The notes: generated by a model not told the origin, from the sequence alone. A stretch of DNA of 64,000 bases from Alcanivorax sp. 24 (GCF_004360225.1 NZ_SNUA01000007.1:205494-269493); one strand, 5' to 3'. Positions 28,693 to 39,121 are shown, numbered from the stretch's first letter. Numbers and translations are program-made.

Positions 28693-28963
28693 GGGGTCTC
28701 TGCTTAAGCCAGAAGAATGTCTTAGCCGATTAAGCTCAAGGATATTGCCTGTTTTTCACATCGCTGCCAAGGGTGGGAGCCCGCGAGTGCGCAAAGGGGT
28801 GACACCGGTCCGCTGTCGGGGGCGTTCGGAGGTGGTCAACGCGGTGGCGAGGAGACCATGAGCTGGCTCCAAGGGTATGGTCGCGGGGCCGCTCTGTGGT
28901 AATCTGCGCGCCCATTTGGGGGCGGGCCTGGTGAGCCGCTCCGGTGCCGAGCAGGAGTAAGTG

Positions 28964-29383
28964 ATGAAAGCCGTGGTTGAATGGCAGGGCGAAGCTTGTT
29001 TTCAGGCGGAATCCGGTTCCGGTCACACCATCCTTATGGACGGTCCGCCCGATCATGGCGGCCAGAATCGCGGTCCGCGCCCGATGGAAACCCTGCTGAT
29101 GAGCGTCGGCGGCTGTTCCGCGTTTGATGTGGTGCATATTCTGCGTAAATCCCGCCAGAATGTGACGGGCTGCCGCTGTGAGCTGAGCGCGGAGCGGGCG
29201 GAGGACGAAGTCCCCGCCGTATTCACAAAAATTCATTTGCACTTCGTGGTATCCGGCGAGGATCTCAAGGAGGCGCAGGTGAAGCGGGCGGTGTCATTGT
29301 CGGCGGAGAAATACTGCTCCGCGTCGATCATGCTCACCCGTGGTGGTGTGGAAGTCACCCACAGCTATACCATCGAAGCCTGA
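28964..29383 (+). CDS. OsmC-family protein
   Basis: A 139-residue OsmC/YhfA-like protein. The two cysteines of the peroxidatic type are recognisable in SVGGCSAFD and AEKYCSASIM. Such proteins reduce organic or fatty-acid hydroperoxides, but the YhfA branch has no proven substrate. The ATG at 28964 is preferred to the in-frame GTG at 28961 because AGGAG lies 6 bases before it. It stands between vfr and speD, an arrangement shared with pseudomonads. Confidence 0.88.
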   Translation: MKAVVEWQGEACFQAESGSGHTILMDGPPDHGGQNRGPRPMETLLMSVGGCSAFDVVHILRKSRQNVTGCRCELSAERAEDEVPAVFTKIHLHFVVSGEDLKEAQVKRAVSLSAEKYCSASIMLTRGGVEVTHSYTIEA

Positions 29384-29481
29384 GCGGATACCCTTCGCCA
29401 AGGCGACGAGGCGCCGGACGGGCCTGGGCCGGCGCCAAATAACCTGCGGATCCCGGTGCGCTCAGGCGTATCCGGGAGTGA

Positions 29482-30330
29482 GTGAGTAAAACCATGGGCG
29501 GTGACGACCGCCAACGGGGAAACGCGGTGGTAAAAGATCCCAATCCCAAGATTTCGGTGCACGGTTTCAACAACCTGACCAAGTCGCTCAGCTTCAATAT
29601 TTTCGACATCGCCTACGCGAAGACCGAGCAGCATCGCAAGGAGTACATCGAATACATCGATGAGCTCTACAATGCGGAGCGGCTGACTGAAATCCTCACC
29701 AACGTGACGCGCATCATCGGCGCCAACGTCCTCAACGTGGCCCGCCAGGACTACGACCCGCAGGGCGCCAGCGTGACCATGCTGATCGCGGAACACGAGA
29801 CCCCGCCGAGCGGTACTGACTGGGACGAAGAGGCGCCGGGGCCGTTGCCGGACACGGTGGTGGCGCACCTGGACAAGAGCCATGTGACCGTCCACACCTA
29901 TCCGGAATCCCATCCGGATAACGGCATTTCCACGTTCCGGGTGGATGTGGATGTGTCCACCTGTGGTGTGATCTCGCCGCTGCGGGCGCTGAACTACCTG
30001 ATTCACAGCTTCGACTCCGATATCGTCACCATCGACTATCGGGTTCGCGGCATGACACGGGATCTGGACGGCACCAAGCACTACATCGATCACGACATCA
30101 CTTCGATACAGAACTTCCTGGTCGAGGACACCCAGAACGCCTACCAGATGATCGACGTCAACGTGTACCAGGAGAACATCTTCCACACCAAGATGCTGCT
30201 CAAGGACTTCGACATCGAAAACTACCTGTTCGGTGCCGGTAGCGACGAATTCGACGATGTCGAACTGGCCGAAATCAAGGAACGCCTGCAAACCGAGATG
30301 CTGGAGATTTTCTACAGCCGGAACATGTAG
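29482..30330 (+). CDS. speD: S-adenosylmethionine decarboxylase proenzyme
   Basis: A 282-residue proenzyme of the E. coli-type class, which self-cleaves to give a pyruvoyl cofactor; the expected cleavage is between K132 and S133 (LDKSHVT). [15 protein letters not shown] and [13 protein letters not shown] match the family strongly. It supplies decarboxylated SAM for spermidine synthesis. A GTG start at 29482 with GGGAG close upstream is used; an ATG at 29494 is possible. The stop is followed within 9 bases by element E2. Confidence 0.94.
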   Translation: MSKTMGGDDRQRGNAVVKDPNPKISVHGFNNLTKSLSFNIFDIAYAKTEQHRKEYIEYIDELYNAERLTEILTNVTRIIGANVLNVARQDYDPQGASVTMLIAEHETPPSGTDWDEEAPGPLPDTVVAHLDKSHVTVHTYPESHPDNGISTFRVDVDVSTCGVISPLRALNYLIHSFDSDIVTIDYRVRGMTRDLDGTKHYIDHDITSIQNFLVEDTQNAYQMIDVNVYQENIFHTKMLLKDFDIENYLFGAGSDEFDDVELAEIKERLQTEMLEIFYSRNM

Positions 30331-30338
30331 AAAAGGGC

Positions 30339-30548
30339 AGTTGACAGTTGATAGTGGACAGTTGACGGCGAACACCAAACAGAAAAACAAAAAAGGTGAT
30401 CTTTAGCCGCTGTGGGAGCTTGCTTGCAAGCGAATGGGGTTGGCTCAAGCGTTTGGCAAGATTCGCTTGCAAGCACGCTCCCACAGAAAGCGCATGGTCC
30501 GCGTACTTTTGCTTTTCGCTGTCAACTGTCCACTATCAACTGTCAACT
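30339..30548. repeat. Composite element E2: inverted AGTTGAC-type heptad arms around a REP pair
   Basis: The left arm (30339-30366) reads AGTTGAC, AGTTGAT, AGTGGAC, AGTTGAC. The right arm (30521-30548) is the exact inverse set GTCAACT, GTCCACT, ATCAACT, GTCAACT. REP pair R4 lies between. It spans 210 bases and fills the speD-coq7 convergent junction. Confidence 0.9.
30406..30486. repeat. REP-like palindrome pair R4
   Basis: GCCGCTGTGGGAGCTTGCTT faces GCTTGCAAGCACGCTCCCAC with the same GGTTGGCTCAAGCG spacer as R3. It is the core of element E2. Confidence 0.9.
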
Positions 30549-30555
30549 GTGTTCA

Positions 30556-31224
30556 CTAAATTCTGTAGGTGGTGAACGTCATGACCTTGCTCATCAGGGT
30601 CATGACGCGGCGGATCGGGGTGGGGAGGGGGGTGCCGCCGGCGTCTTCGGCGGTGACGGCGTGTTTCAACTCGTCTTCGCGCATCTGTTCAAGGATGGCA
30701 CGGGTGCGGTGATCGGCGGCGGGCAGTTCGGACAGGTGGCGCTCCAGATGGCGCACGACCTGATGTTCGGTTTCCGAGACAAAGCCCAGGCTCCAGCGGT
30801 CTCCGGCCAGACCGGCGCCGGCGCCGAGAGTGTAGCTCATGGCGTAGAACAGCGGATTCAGACGGCTGGGCACGCTGCCCAGTTCGCGAATACGGTCCTC
30901 GCACCAGGCCAGATGATCTTCCTCCTCCCGGGCGGCTTCCTCCATGGCATGACGCACGTGGGGCAAGGTGGCGGTGCTGGCCTGGCCCTGGTACAGCGCC
31001 TGGGCACAGACCTCGCCGGTGTGGTTGATGCGCATCAGACCGGCGATATGGCGCTGCTGCCGGGTGTCCAGGGGGGCGCTCCGGTCCTTGATGGCGGCTT
31101 CGTCATCGCTGGATTGGGCGGCGGGCTGCCGGGAGGCCCGGGTGGATCCGGGAGTAAGGGTGCGCAGCGCGTTGTCCACGCGGCTAAGCAATTGGTCCAC
31201 TGGCGTCAGGTGACGACCCGTCAT
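30556..31224 (-). CDS. coq7: Coq7, 3-demethoxyubiquinol 3-hydroxylase
   Basis: A 222-residue di-iron carboxylate protein that adds the last hydroxyl in ubiquinone synthesis. The iron ligands are in [25 protein letters not shown] and REDELKHA. The ATG at 31224 has a GGAGAAG site; the longer open frame to 31323 lacks one. Ubiquinone production links it to the quinol oxidase and the quinone-sensing RegB elsewhere in the window, though not by operon. Confidence 0.94.
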   Translation of the reverse strand: MTGRHLTPVDQLLSRVDNALRTLTPGSTRASRQPAAQSSDDEAAIKDRSAPLDTRQQRHIAGLMRINHTGEVCAQALYQGQASTATLPHVRHAMEEAAREEEDHLAWCEDRIRELGSVPSRLNPLFYAMSYTLGAGAGLAGDRWSLGFVSETEHQVVRHLERHLSELPAADHRTRAILEQMREDELKHAVTAEDAGGTPLPTPIRRVMTLMSKVMTFTTYRI

Positions 31225-31359
31225 CACGACTTCTCCACGATGCTCATGGGGCGGATGGTAAGCCGGCCATGCGGATGTCCGTGGCGGACGCCGGTATGGC
31301 CGGGGCGATAGTGTAGCAGGCAACGCTCGCCATCGTCGCGGCGGCGCGCCTCGCGCGGG

Positions 31360-34179
31360 TCAGGATTCTTCCCTGGATTCCTCCACCCCGCGCCGGGTAA
31401 AGCGAATCAGTACGTCACGAAGCACATTCAGTTCCACCGGCTTGGGGATGTGGGCGTTCATTCCCGATGCCAGGCTGCGCTCCCGGTGCTCGCGCAGGAT
31501 ATGGGCGGTGAGGGCGACAATGGGGACCGCCACCAGACCATTTTCCCGCTCGTGGGCACGAATCCGGCGGGTGGCCTCGAATCCGTCCATCTCTGGCATT
31601 TCGCAGTCCATCAGGATCAGGTCGTAACGCTTCTGGGTGGCGCGGTTGAGGGCCTCGAGGCCGTTGGCGGCCAGTTCCGGAGAAATTCCCAGCTTATTGA
31701 GCATGCCGCGGATTACCTTCTGGCTCAGCTTGTGGTCCTCGACCACCAGCACCTGTAGTCCGGGGTCAGGGCTTTCGCTGCGCTGGCGTGGCGCTGAAGG
31801 GCGCTGCAGGCCCAGTTCCTCGCTCAGTACCTGTTTGAGGCGCGGCGCCGACACCGGTTTGGTCAGAACCCGGTGGATACTGACGTTGCGTGCGTCCATA
31901 TCGGTGGGGGAACTGCTGATGCCGGTGAGCATGATCAATACCGGCGAGTGCGTGATGACCGGGTCTTCGTGGATCCGTGCCGCCAGTTGCACCCCGGTCA
32001 TCCCCGGCATCTGGTGGTCCAGCAGCACCACGTCGTAGGGCTCGTTGATATTGGCCTGGGTGCGCAATGAGGCCAGCGCCTCGCGTGGATCGTTGCTGGC
32101 GGTGACACGCATGCCCCAGCTCAGGGCCAGGTGGCGGATCACCCGGGTGACGGTGGTGGAATCATCCACCACCAGCATGCTGCGTCCGAGCAGGGGGACC
32201 CGGTCCGCCGGATTATCGGGCGCCGGATCATCCAGCGCCGATAGCGGCACGATGAACCAGTAGGCCGGTTCCTGATTGTGCCCGTCGCGATGTCCGCAGC
32301 GGCCGCCCATGGCTTCCAGCAATTGCTCGGCGATAGCCAGGTTCAGGGTGCTGCTGTCCTGGCGGGCGCCGTTTTCGCGCAGATCGTGCAGGGTGCCGGC
32401 GCGCAGAGCGGTGCCAGCGAATTCAAAGCGCACCTGGCCGGCCTGGCCGGTGGGTTCCAGCGACACATCAATGATCAGTTCGCCATGCTGTGCCTGGCGG
32501 ATGAAGGCGCCAATCAGATTGGTCAGCACCTGGCGCAGGCGTCCGGGATCCCCCTCCATGCGAGCTGGCACATTGGTGTGCACATGGGTGATCAGCTCCA
32601 CCTGCTTTTCTTCGGCCCGTTCCCGGAACAGGTCCACGGCATCCACCAGTAGCTCGTGCACATCCAGAGCCTCGCGGCTGATCTCGGTACCCGATGTGGA
32701 CAGCTGGGAATATTCGAGTACGTCGTTGATGATCTTCAACAGGCTTTCGCCGGCGTTGTGGATGGCGCTGACACACTCCTTCTGATTCGGGGTCAGTGGG
32801 GTATCGTCGAGCAATTCGGCCATGCCGAGGATGCCGCTGAGCGGGGTGCGAGCGTCGTGCCCCATGCGTGCCAGGGTCTCGCGGCGGGTGGTCTCGACGG
32901 TCTCGGTGACGGCCTGATTGCGTAACTGTTCCGCCCTGAGCCGTTGGCGGCGTTGATGCTGCAGACGCAGACCGGCGGTTTGCAGGCTGCCCGCCACGGT
33001 GAACACCAGAAGCAATGTCAGTGGCACATCCAGGCCGGTATGCAGCAGGCCCAGGGTTACCAGGCACAAAATGGCTACCGGCACGCCCACCAGAATACTG
33101 GTGAAGAAGAACAGGGCGCCGGCGGGCACTTCCCGGTGCCAGGCCTGATAACCCAGTGCGACCAGACAGGGAACGGACAGCAGAACGAGGATGCTGCACA
33201 GCCCCATCGCCGCTGGTGACGGCAGAATCAACAGCAACGGGATCTGCACCAGGGCCAGAGCCCCCAGCACCAGCAGGATGTAGTGCAGGGCGGGACTGTG
33301 CTGGTGACTGTCGACGAAGGTGCGCCCGGCGCCGCAGGCGGCGAACAGCGCCACGGAGAGCAGGGTGAGGCGCAATGGATGATCCCAACTGCTGAGATCA
33401 TCCTGATGGCCCAGGAAGCCGCCGCCGACGACGATAAGGCCGACCACGCAGAAGCCGAACAGGGCGTGGTAGCCGTGGCTGGTGGCGGAACGCATGAAGG
33501 CCAGAGCCAGATGGTACAGGGACATGGTCAGCAACATGCCGATCAGTAGCCAGTAGACGCCGTACAGAGGATTGTCCCCGAGCGCTTTTTGCATGGTGGT
33601 GAGCGTCAATGAATAGACCAGTTCACCGTGAGGATTCACCCGCCAGTAGAAGACCCGCGGCTGGCCCAAGGGCAGATCGAGCACCTGGATCGGGTAGCGG
33701 TGGACAAAGGATTCATCTGGCAGCGGGGTGCGATAGCGCGTGGTGCCGGGGGGGCCGTCGGGAACATAGAACTGACTGTCCTGGTAGGCACGGGGAGCCA
33801 TCACCAGAGCGAAGCGCTGCTGATCGGACAGCTCATTGTGGATGGAAACGCGAATCCACCAGTCGTGGTTGCTCAGCCCGAGCCGTTCGACGAAGCGGGA
33901 GGCTGGTTGGAACCGGTGATCCAGGCCGCCGCTGACCACATCCTCCAGGGAATAATGATTGTCCGGGTCGGGCAGGTATTCGGAATAGATGGTAATGCGG
34001 GCATCGTCCGGCTCGCTGTTGATCACGAACGGCGGCGGGGGAGCCGCCCAGGCGCGGCCGGCGACCAGCCAGAGCAGGCCGAATATCAGCGGCAGCCACC
34101 GCCCAGGGGTGTTATTCCGTGGCCAAAACGTCCTTGGTGGCATCATCCTTCTTCGTTTCCCGATCCAGCACATACGCAT
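31360..34179 (-). CDS. retS: RetS-type hybrid sensor with two receiver domains and a degenerate ATPase
   Basis: At 939 residues it matches RetS in size and order: signal peptide, 7TMR-DISMED2 sensor (about 50-185), seven membrane helices (about 205-400), dimerisation domain with GHDARTPL, ATPase-like domain, two receivers with aspartates in LLDHQMPG and LMDCEMPE. The N-box Asn is replaced (NLIGAFIRQA), the G1 box is lost (FAGTALRAG), and the GTGLGL lid is missing (SSTLNLAIAEQ), so ATP binding is doubtful. P. aeruginosa RetS antagonises GacS; neighbouring purD-purH-fis-dusB synteny supports orthology. Starts at 34146 or 34143 are possible. Confidence 0.87.
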   Translation of the reverse strand: MRMCWIGKRRRMMPPRTFWPRNNTPGRWLPLIFGLLWLVAGRAWAAPPPPFVINSEPDDARITIYSEYLPDPDNHYSLEDVVSGGLDHRFQPASRFVERLGLSNHDWWIRVSIHNELSDQQRFALVMAPRAYQDSQFYVPDGPPGTTRYRTPLPDESFVHRYPIQVLDLPLGQPRVFYWRVNPHGELVYSLTLTTMQKALGDNPLYGVYWLLIGMLLTMSLYHLALAFMRSATSHGYHALFGFCVVGLIVVGGGFLGHQDDLSSWDHPLRLTLLSVALFAACGAGRTFVDSHQHSPALHYILLVLGALALVQIPLLLILPSPAAMGLCSILVLLSVPCLVALGYQAWHREVPAGALFFFTSILVGVPVAILCLVTLGLLHTGLDVPLTLLLVFTVAGSLQTAGLRLQHQRRQRLRAEQLRNQAVTETVETTRRETLARMGHDARTPLSGILGMAELLDDTPLTPNQKECVSAIHNAGESLLKIINDVLEYSQLSTSGTEISREALDVHELLVDAVDLFRERAEEKQVELITHVHTNVPARMEGDPGRLRQVLTNLIGAFIRQAQHGELIIDVSLEPTGQAGQVRFEFAGTALRAGTLHDLRENGARQDSSTLNLAIAEQLLEAMGGRCGHRDGHNQEPAYWFIVPLSALDDPAPDNPADRVPLLGRSMLVVDDSTTVTRVIRHLALSWGMRVTASNDPREALASLRTQANINEPYDVVLLDHQMPGMTGVQLAARIHEDPVITHSPVLIMLTGISSSPTDMDARNVSIHRVLTKPVSAPRLKQVLSEELGLQRPSAPRQRSESPDPGLQVLVVEDHKLSQKVIRGMLNKLGISPELAANGLEALNRATQKRYDLILMDCEMPEMDGFEATRRIRAHERENGLVAVPIVALTAHILREHRERSLASGMNAHIPKPVELNVLRDVLIRFTRRGVEESREES

Positions 34180-35170
34180 TGAGGCCGGCTTCGGAAAGGA
34201 TATAGGCTCCCAACTCGCTGCGTCGACCCGCGGAACACAGTATATAAGTGAAATCCCGCTCCAGGGCGGGGGCTTTTTGTCTCAGTTCGCCCAGCGGAAT
34301 ATTGCGGGCGCCGGGAGTCCGGTCATGCCGGAATTCCATCGGTAACCGCACATCGAGCAGAATACAAGCGTGGTCGCCGTCGAGGACCATGTCGTTGAGG
34401 GTATCCTCATTCAGATGGCGGATCACGGAGGCTTGCAGAATGTCCTGGAAATCATCCTGCCCCAGGCACATCAGCACACCATCGCTGGTCATCGTCACGG
34501 TGGCGTTACGTGGCTGGTCGCTGATCAGGGCGTCTTCGCCGAAAAAACGGCCCGGTCCCAGAGTGGCGAGGGTACCGGTGCCGCGCCCCTGGCCACGGGT
34601 GACCATGGCCTGCCCCTGTTTGAGCACGTAGAACGTGTCGCCGGCATCCCCTTCGCGGACCACGGTGGTGCCCATCTCCACTTCCCGGGGCCTGAACTGC
34701 ATGAACAGCGTATGCAGCTTGGCCGGCGCGATGCGGGCGAACAAGCCGGACGCCAGCAGGGCGTCGGTCCAGTCCCATTGCTCCTCCTGTCCCGGCGGCG
34801 GCAACAGATCGACCGCGCCGGTCCAGGCCATCAACAGATCCAGCTTATCCCGATCCAGAGTGTAAAGGATGGCGCCGGTGCGGGTAATGGCGTTGACGGT
34901 ATGCGGCGCGCAGTTGTCCAGGGCCAGATAATTTTCGTCATCGCCGGCGGAAAACGGCCGCACGCTGAAGCCGGCATCAATCAGATCCAGTTCACCGTCC
35001 ACCAGAAAGTAGGCCTTGTCGCTGTGCTGGCCCCGTTTGAACACCATCCGACCGGGGGGCAGATTCAGCACTTCCAACTGGCCCTGGATGGCCTGCAGGT
35101 GAGTCTGGCTGAGGCCGTCGAACGGAATAAACTCGGCGAGCCGGGACGGATCCGGTGTGGTGATGGACAT
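34112..35170 (-). CDS. Double cNMP-binding-domain protein fused to rhodanese
   Basis: A 352-residue soluble protein. The first cyclic-nucleotide-like domain (about 10-120) is degenerate. The second (about 140-245) keeps a phosphate-cassette-like FFGEDALISDQPRNATV. A rhodanese domain follows (about 265-335) with active-site loop CSAGRRS. The likely role is signal-responsive sulfur transfer or persulfide sensing, but no function is established. The ATG at 35170 follows GGGGGGAAG; the frame is open to 35254. It overlaps the retS start, suggesting co-expression with the sensor. Confidence 0.82.
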   Translation of the reverse strand: MSITTPDPSRLAEFIPFDGLSQTHLQAIQGQLEVLNLPPGRMVFKRGQHSDKAYFLVDGELDLIDAGFSVRPFSAGDDENYLALDNCAPHTVNAITRTGAILYTLDRDKLDLLMAWTGAVDLLPPPGQEEQWDWTDALLASGLFARIAPAKLHTLFMQFRPREVEMGTTVVREGDAGDTFYVLKQGQAMVTRGQGRGTGTLATLGPGRFFGEDALISDQPRNATVTMTSDGVLMCLGQDDFQDILQASVIRHLNEDTLNDMVLDGDHACILLDVRLPMEFRHDRTPGARNIPLGELRQKAPALERDFTYILCSAGRRSELGAYILSEAGLNAYVLDRETKKDDATKDVLATE

Positions 35171-35357
35171 ACTTCCCCCCTGAACAAACGCACGGCGCCA
35201 GAAGCGGCAGCGGACGATACACCGGCGACGATCATTATGGTTGTGATGAGACAAGCGGTCTTGAGGTGTCGCGTTAGGGCCGATGATAGCGGCTACTTTA
35301 AGCCTTTTCCCGGATAGGTCGCGGTTTTGTGATAAGGGTCCTGGAGCAGGCAGTGAG

Positions 35358-36107
35358 TCAGGCGGTCAGCGCCATCAGCAGGGTGCCGCCGCCGGACAGC
35401 ATTAGCAGGACGAAGATGCCGCGCCGCAGCGTACGCTCACTGACCGGCGGCGGGAAACGGTTGCCGACCCAGGCCATCGCCGCCACCACCGGCAGCGACA
35501 ACAGCCCGATCTTGACCACATCCAGGGTCAGATCACCATGCAATCCGACCACTACCAAACGCCCCAGTGACGCCAGTGAGAACAGCGTCAGCAGGGTGAT
35601 GCGGATGGTCTGGACCGGGATCGGTTGGCGATAGAGCTGATAGACGACCGGGGGGCCGCTGACGCTGAACAGGCCGCCGAAGAACCCGCCGAGGAAACCG
35701 GTGCCGACGAAAGCGGCCGGTGAGGAACGCCGTGGCAGCGGATCCGGGCGGCAGACCAGCACCAGGCCGGCGGCGACAATGACGGCGCCAAGCAGCGCCT
35801 TGAGCAGATTCTGGGCATTGCTGTTGAGATAGCTGAGAAGCAGCACACCGATGATCATGGCCGGAACCAGGCCAATCAGGCTCTGCGCGATGATACGGCC
35901 GTCCGCCTTTCTTAGTTGGGGCACCGCCACCACCGCGCCCATGGCCAGATTCATGATGTTCAGCGCGGTGGCGGTGGTCGGGATCGAGCCAAGTTGGAGC
36001 AGGGTCACGGCGGCCAGCAGGAAGATGCCGAGAGCGAAACCGGTGACGGCCTGAATATAGGAGCCGATGGCGACGGCCAGCAGAAACAACGGCAGCGATT
36101 CAGGCAT
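35358..36107 (-). CDS. TauE/SafE-family membrane permease
   Basis: A 249-residue protein with about eight membrane helices and the family repeat, including GFLGGFFGGLFSVSGPPVVYQLY. Family members move sulfite, sulfoacetate or related organosulfur anions; the substrate here is unknown. The rhodanese protein downstream makes a sulfur connection conceivable but is not proof. It lies between purD and the cNMP/rhodanese gene on the same strand. Confidence 0.87.
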   Translation of the reverse strand: MPESLPLFLLAVAIGSYIQAVTGFALGIFLLAAVTLLQLGSIPTTATALNIMNLAMGAVVAVPQLRKADGRIIAQSLIGLVPAMIIGVLLLSYLNSNAQNLLKALLGAVIVAAGLVLVCRPDPLPRRSSPAAFVGTGFLGGFFGGLFSVSGPPVVYQLYRQPIPVQTIRITLLTLFSLASLGRLVVVGLHGDLTLDVVKIGLLSLPVVAAMAWVGNRFPPPVSERTLRRGIFVLLMLSGGGTLLMALTA

Positions 36108-36171
36108 GGTGCTCCCTGCGCGGGGTGGCGGCGATCAATGAATGACCGCCAGATTGGGGGTGAAAGCCGGG

Positions 36172-37458
36172 TCAGCCGCGCTCCCGGGCCACGGCGCGAT
36201 AGCCGATATCAGTACGGTGGTAGGCGTCTTTCCAGGAAATCCTGGCCACCCCCCGGTAAGCATTGCGTTGCGCATCGGCGACGCTGTCACCCAGGGCGGT
36301 GACGCACAGTACCCGCCCGCCATTGGTGACCACCTGGCCGTCTTGCTCGCGGGTGCCGGCGTGGAAGACCTTCACCAGATCGGAATCGGCCTGGTCCAGC
36401 CCTTCGATGGCGTCCCCTTTGCCGTAGTCGTCCGGGTAGCCGCCGGCGGCCAGCACCACACCCAAAGCCGGGCGTGGGTCCCATTGCGCTTCCACCTGGT
36501 CCAGGCGGCGATCCAGGGCGGCCTGGCAGAGCCCGGCTAGGTCGGATTGCAGACGCATCATGATCGGCTGGGTTTCCGGATCACCGAAGCGGCAGTTGTA
36601 CTCGATCACCTTGGGCTGACCGGCGGCGTCGATCATCAGGCCGGCATAGAGGAAGCCGGTGTAGGGCATGCCTTCCGCGGCCATGCCGGCCACGGTGGGC
36701 CGGATCACCTGATCCATGATGCGCTGGTGCACGTCATCGCTGACCACCGGCGCTGGCGAATAAGCGCCCATGCCGCCGGTGTTGGGGCCGGTGTCGCCGT
36801 CGCCCACCCGTTTGTGGTCCTGGCTGGTGGCCATCGGCAGGATATGCTCGCCGTCGGCCATGACGATGAAACTCGCTTCCTCACCGTCCAGGAACTCTTC
36901 CACCACCACGCGGTGGCCGGCGTCACCGAAACGGTTACCGGCGAGCATATCGCGCACCGCCTCTTCCGCTTCCGGCAGCGTCATGGCGACGATCACGCCT
37001 TTGCCGGCGGCCAGGCCGTCGGCCTTGATTACGATGGGGGCACCCTGTTCACGAACATAGGCCAGCGCCTCGTCCACATCGGTGAAGTTGCCATAGGCGG
37101 CGGTAGGAATGTGGTGACGGGCCAGAAAATCCTTGGTGAAGGCCTTGGAGCCTTCCAACTGGGCCGCTGCCTTGCTGGGGCCGAAGCAGCGCAGGCCGAG
37201 CTCCTGGAAGTAATCCACCACGCCTTCCACCAGCGGCGCTTCCGGGCCAACAATGGTCAGGGCCACCTGCTCGCGCTCGGCCAGATCGGCCAGGGCGGGC
37301 AGATCCAGCACATCCACCGCCACGTTTTCCAACTTGGCTTCGCGGGCGGTGCCGGCATTGCCGGGTGCCACCAGCACTTTTTCCACATGCTCCGCCTGGG
37401 CCACTTTCCAGGCCAGGGCGTGTTCACGGCCGCCGGAACCGATAATCAGGACCTTCAT
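36172..37458 (-). CDS. purD: Phosphoribosylamine-glycine ligase (GARS)
   Basis: The 428-residue ATP-grasp enzyme forms glycinamide ribonucleotide in purine synthesis. It begins MKVLIIGSGGREHALAW and has KADGLAAGKGV, the DHKRVGDGDTGPNTGGMGAY substrate loop and RFGDPETQP. It lies downstream of purH on the same strand, separated by a 94-base gap that contains an inverted heptad repeat. Confidence 0.98.
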   Translation of the reverse strand: MKVLIIGSGGREHALAWKVAQAEHVEKVLVAPGNAGTAREAKLENVAVDVLDLPALADLAEREQVALTIVGPEAPLVEGVVDYFQELGLRCFGPSKAAAQLEGSKAFTKDFLARHHIPTAAYGNFTDVDEALAYVREQGAPIVIKADGLAAGKGVIVAMTLPEAEEAVRDMLAGNRFGDAGHRVVVEEFLDGEEASFIVMADGEHILPMATSQDHKRVGDGDTGPNTGGMGAYSPAPVVSDDVHQRIMDQVIRPTVAGMAAEGMPYTGFLYAGLMIDAAGQPKVIEYNCRFGDPETQPIMMRLQSDLAGLCQAALDRRLDQVEAQWDPRPALGVVLAAGGYPDDYGKGDAIEGLDQADSDLVKVFHAGTREQDGQVVTNGGRVLCVTALGDSVADAQRNAYRGVARISWKDAYHRTDIGYRAVARERG

Positions 37459-37480
37459 GAGTCTCTCACTTCGTTCGAGT

Positions 37481-37552
37481 CGCTTTCACGCACCACGCTC
37501 GACGCTGGCACGCAAAAGAGCGTGGTGCGTGTAGCGTGCATGCGTGCCAGCG
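37481..37552. repeat. Inverted GCGTG-type heptad arms between purH and purD
   Basis: The left arm 37481-37513 (CGCTTTCACGCACCACGC...) and right arm 37520-37552 (GCGTGGTGCGTGTAGCG...) are imperfect inverted repeats around a 6-base A-rich loop, AAAAGA. The right arm abuts the purH stop. This is the compact form of the heptad element, without a REP or MITE core. Confidence 0.75.
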
Positions 37553-39121
37553 TCAGTGTCTGAAATGCCGCATGCCGGTGAAGACCATGGCCATGTCGGC
37601 CTCGTCGGCGGCGGCGATGACTTCCTCGTCGCGGATCGAGCCGCCCGGCTGAATCACACAGCGGATGCCGTTCTCGGCGGCGTTATCGATGCCGTCGCGG
37701 AACGGAAAGAAGGCATCGGACGCCATCACCGAGCCTTTCACTTCCAGGCCGGCGTGTTCCGCCTTGATGGCGGCGATGCGGGCGGAGTTCACCCGGCTCA
37801 TCTGGCCGGCGCCAACACCCACCGTCCGCCGGTTTTTGGCGTAGACGATGGCGTTGGATTTGACGAACTTGGCCACTTTCCAGGCGAAGATCAGGTCGTG
37901 CATCTCGGCTTCCGTCGGCGCCCGCTTGGTGACCACTTTCAGATCCCCCTCGGTGATCATGCCGACGTCCCGATCCTGCACCAACAGGCCGCCGTTGACG
38001 CGTTTGTAGTCGAGGCCACTGCTTGCCGGCCCGCTGATTTCGCCGCACACCAGCACGCGCACGTTCTTCTTGGCGGCGGTGACGGCAAGGGCTTCCTCGC
38101 TCACCGCGGGCGCGATGATCACTTCCACGAACTGACGGTCGACGATCGCCTTGGCGGTGGCCGCGTCCAGTTCACGATTGAACGCGATGATGCCGCCGAA
38201 GGCGGATTCCGGGTCGGTCTGAAAAGCCAGCTCATAAGCTTTGCCGATGCCGTCCAGGCTCACCGACACGCCGCAAGGATTCGCGTGCTTGACGATCACG
38301 CAGGCCGGCTTGGTGAAGGACTTGACGCATTCCAGCGCGGCATCGGTATCGGCGATGTTGTTGTAGCTCAGTTCCTTGCCCTGCAATTGCCGGGCAGTGG
38401 CCACGGAGGCCTCGCCGGGCCGCCGCTCGGTGTAGAACGCCGCCTTCTGGTGGGGGTTCTCGCCGTAGCGCATTTCCTGGGCCTTGACGAAATTCAGATT
38501 GATGGTGCGCGGGAAGTCGGCGCTGCCGTTGCCGACCCGGCGGCCAAAATAGTTGGCGATGGCGCTGTCGTAGGCGGCGGTGTGCTCGAACGCCTTGATC
38601 GCCAGATCGAAGCGCAACCCATCGGACAAAGCGCCATTGTTGGTGTTCATGTCCTCCAGCACGCGGGCGTAGTCGCCGGCGTCGGTGACGATGCCCACGT
38701 GGGCATTGTTCTTGGCCGCCGAGCGCACCATGGTGGGGCCGCCGATGTCGATGTTTTCGATGGCGTCTTCCAGGCTGCAGTCCGGGTTGGCGACGGTCTG
38801 CTCGAACGGGTAGAGGTTCACCACTACCAGATCGATGGGCTGGATGTCGTTGTCCGCCATGACCTGATCATCCTGGCCGCGCCGGCCAAGGATGCCGCCA
38901 TGCACCTTGGGGTGCAGGGTCTTCACCCGTCCGTCCATCATTTCCGGGAAGCCGGTGTAATCGGATACTTCGCGAACGGCGATGCTGGCCTCCTGGATGG
39001 CACGGAAAGTGCCGCCCGTGGAGAGCAGTTCCACGCCCCGGTTGGCCAGGGCCCGGGCGAAGTCGACAATACCGGTTTTATCGGAAACGCTGATCAGCGC
39101 GCGTTCTACCACCTTGCTCAT
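37553..39121 (-). CDS. purH: Bifunctional AICAR transformylase / IMP cyclohydrolase
   Basis: The 522-residue enzyme performs the last two steps to IMP. The N-terminal cyclohydrolase domain (about 1-200) starts [14 protein letters not shown] and has [12 protein letters not shown]. The C-terminal transformylase domain has [22 protein letters not shown] and, at the end, [16 protein letters not shown]. Synteny with purD and fis is the same as in pseudomonads. No purine operator could be identified by eye. Confidence 0.98.
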   Translation of the reverse strand: MSKVVERALISVSDKTGIVDFARALANRGVELLSTGGTFRAIQEASIAVREVSDYTGFPEMMDGRVKTLHPKVHGGILGRRGQDDQVMADNDIQPIDLVVVNLYPFEQTVANPDCSLEDAIENIDIGGPTMVRSAAKNNAHVGIVTDAGDYARVLEDMNTNNGALSDGLRFDLAIKAFEHTAAYDSAIANYFGRRVGNGSADFPRTINLNFVKAQEMRYGENPHQKAAFYTERRPGEASVATARQLQGKELSYNNIADTDAALECVKSFTKPACVIVKHANPCGVSVSLDGIGKAYELAFQTDPESAFGGIIAFNRELDAATAKAIVDRQFVEVIIAPAVSEEALAVTAAKKNVRVLVCGEISGPASSGLDYKRVNGGLLVQDRDVGMITEGDLKVVTKRAPTEAEMHDLIFAWKVAKFVKSNAIVYAKNRRTVGVGAGQMSRVNSARIAAIKAEHAGLEVKGSVMASDAFFPFRDGIDNAAENGIRCVIQPGGSIRDEEVIAAADEADMAMVFTGMRHFRH

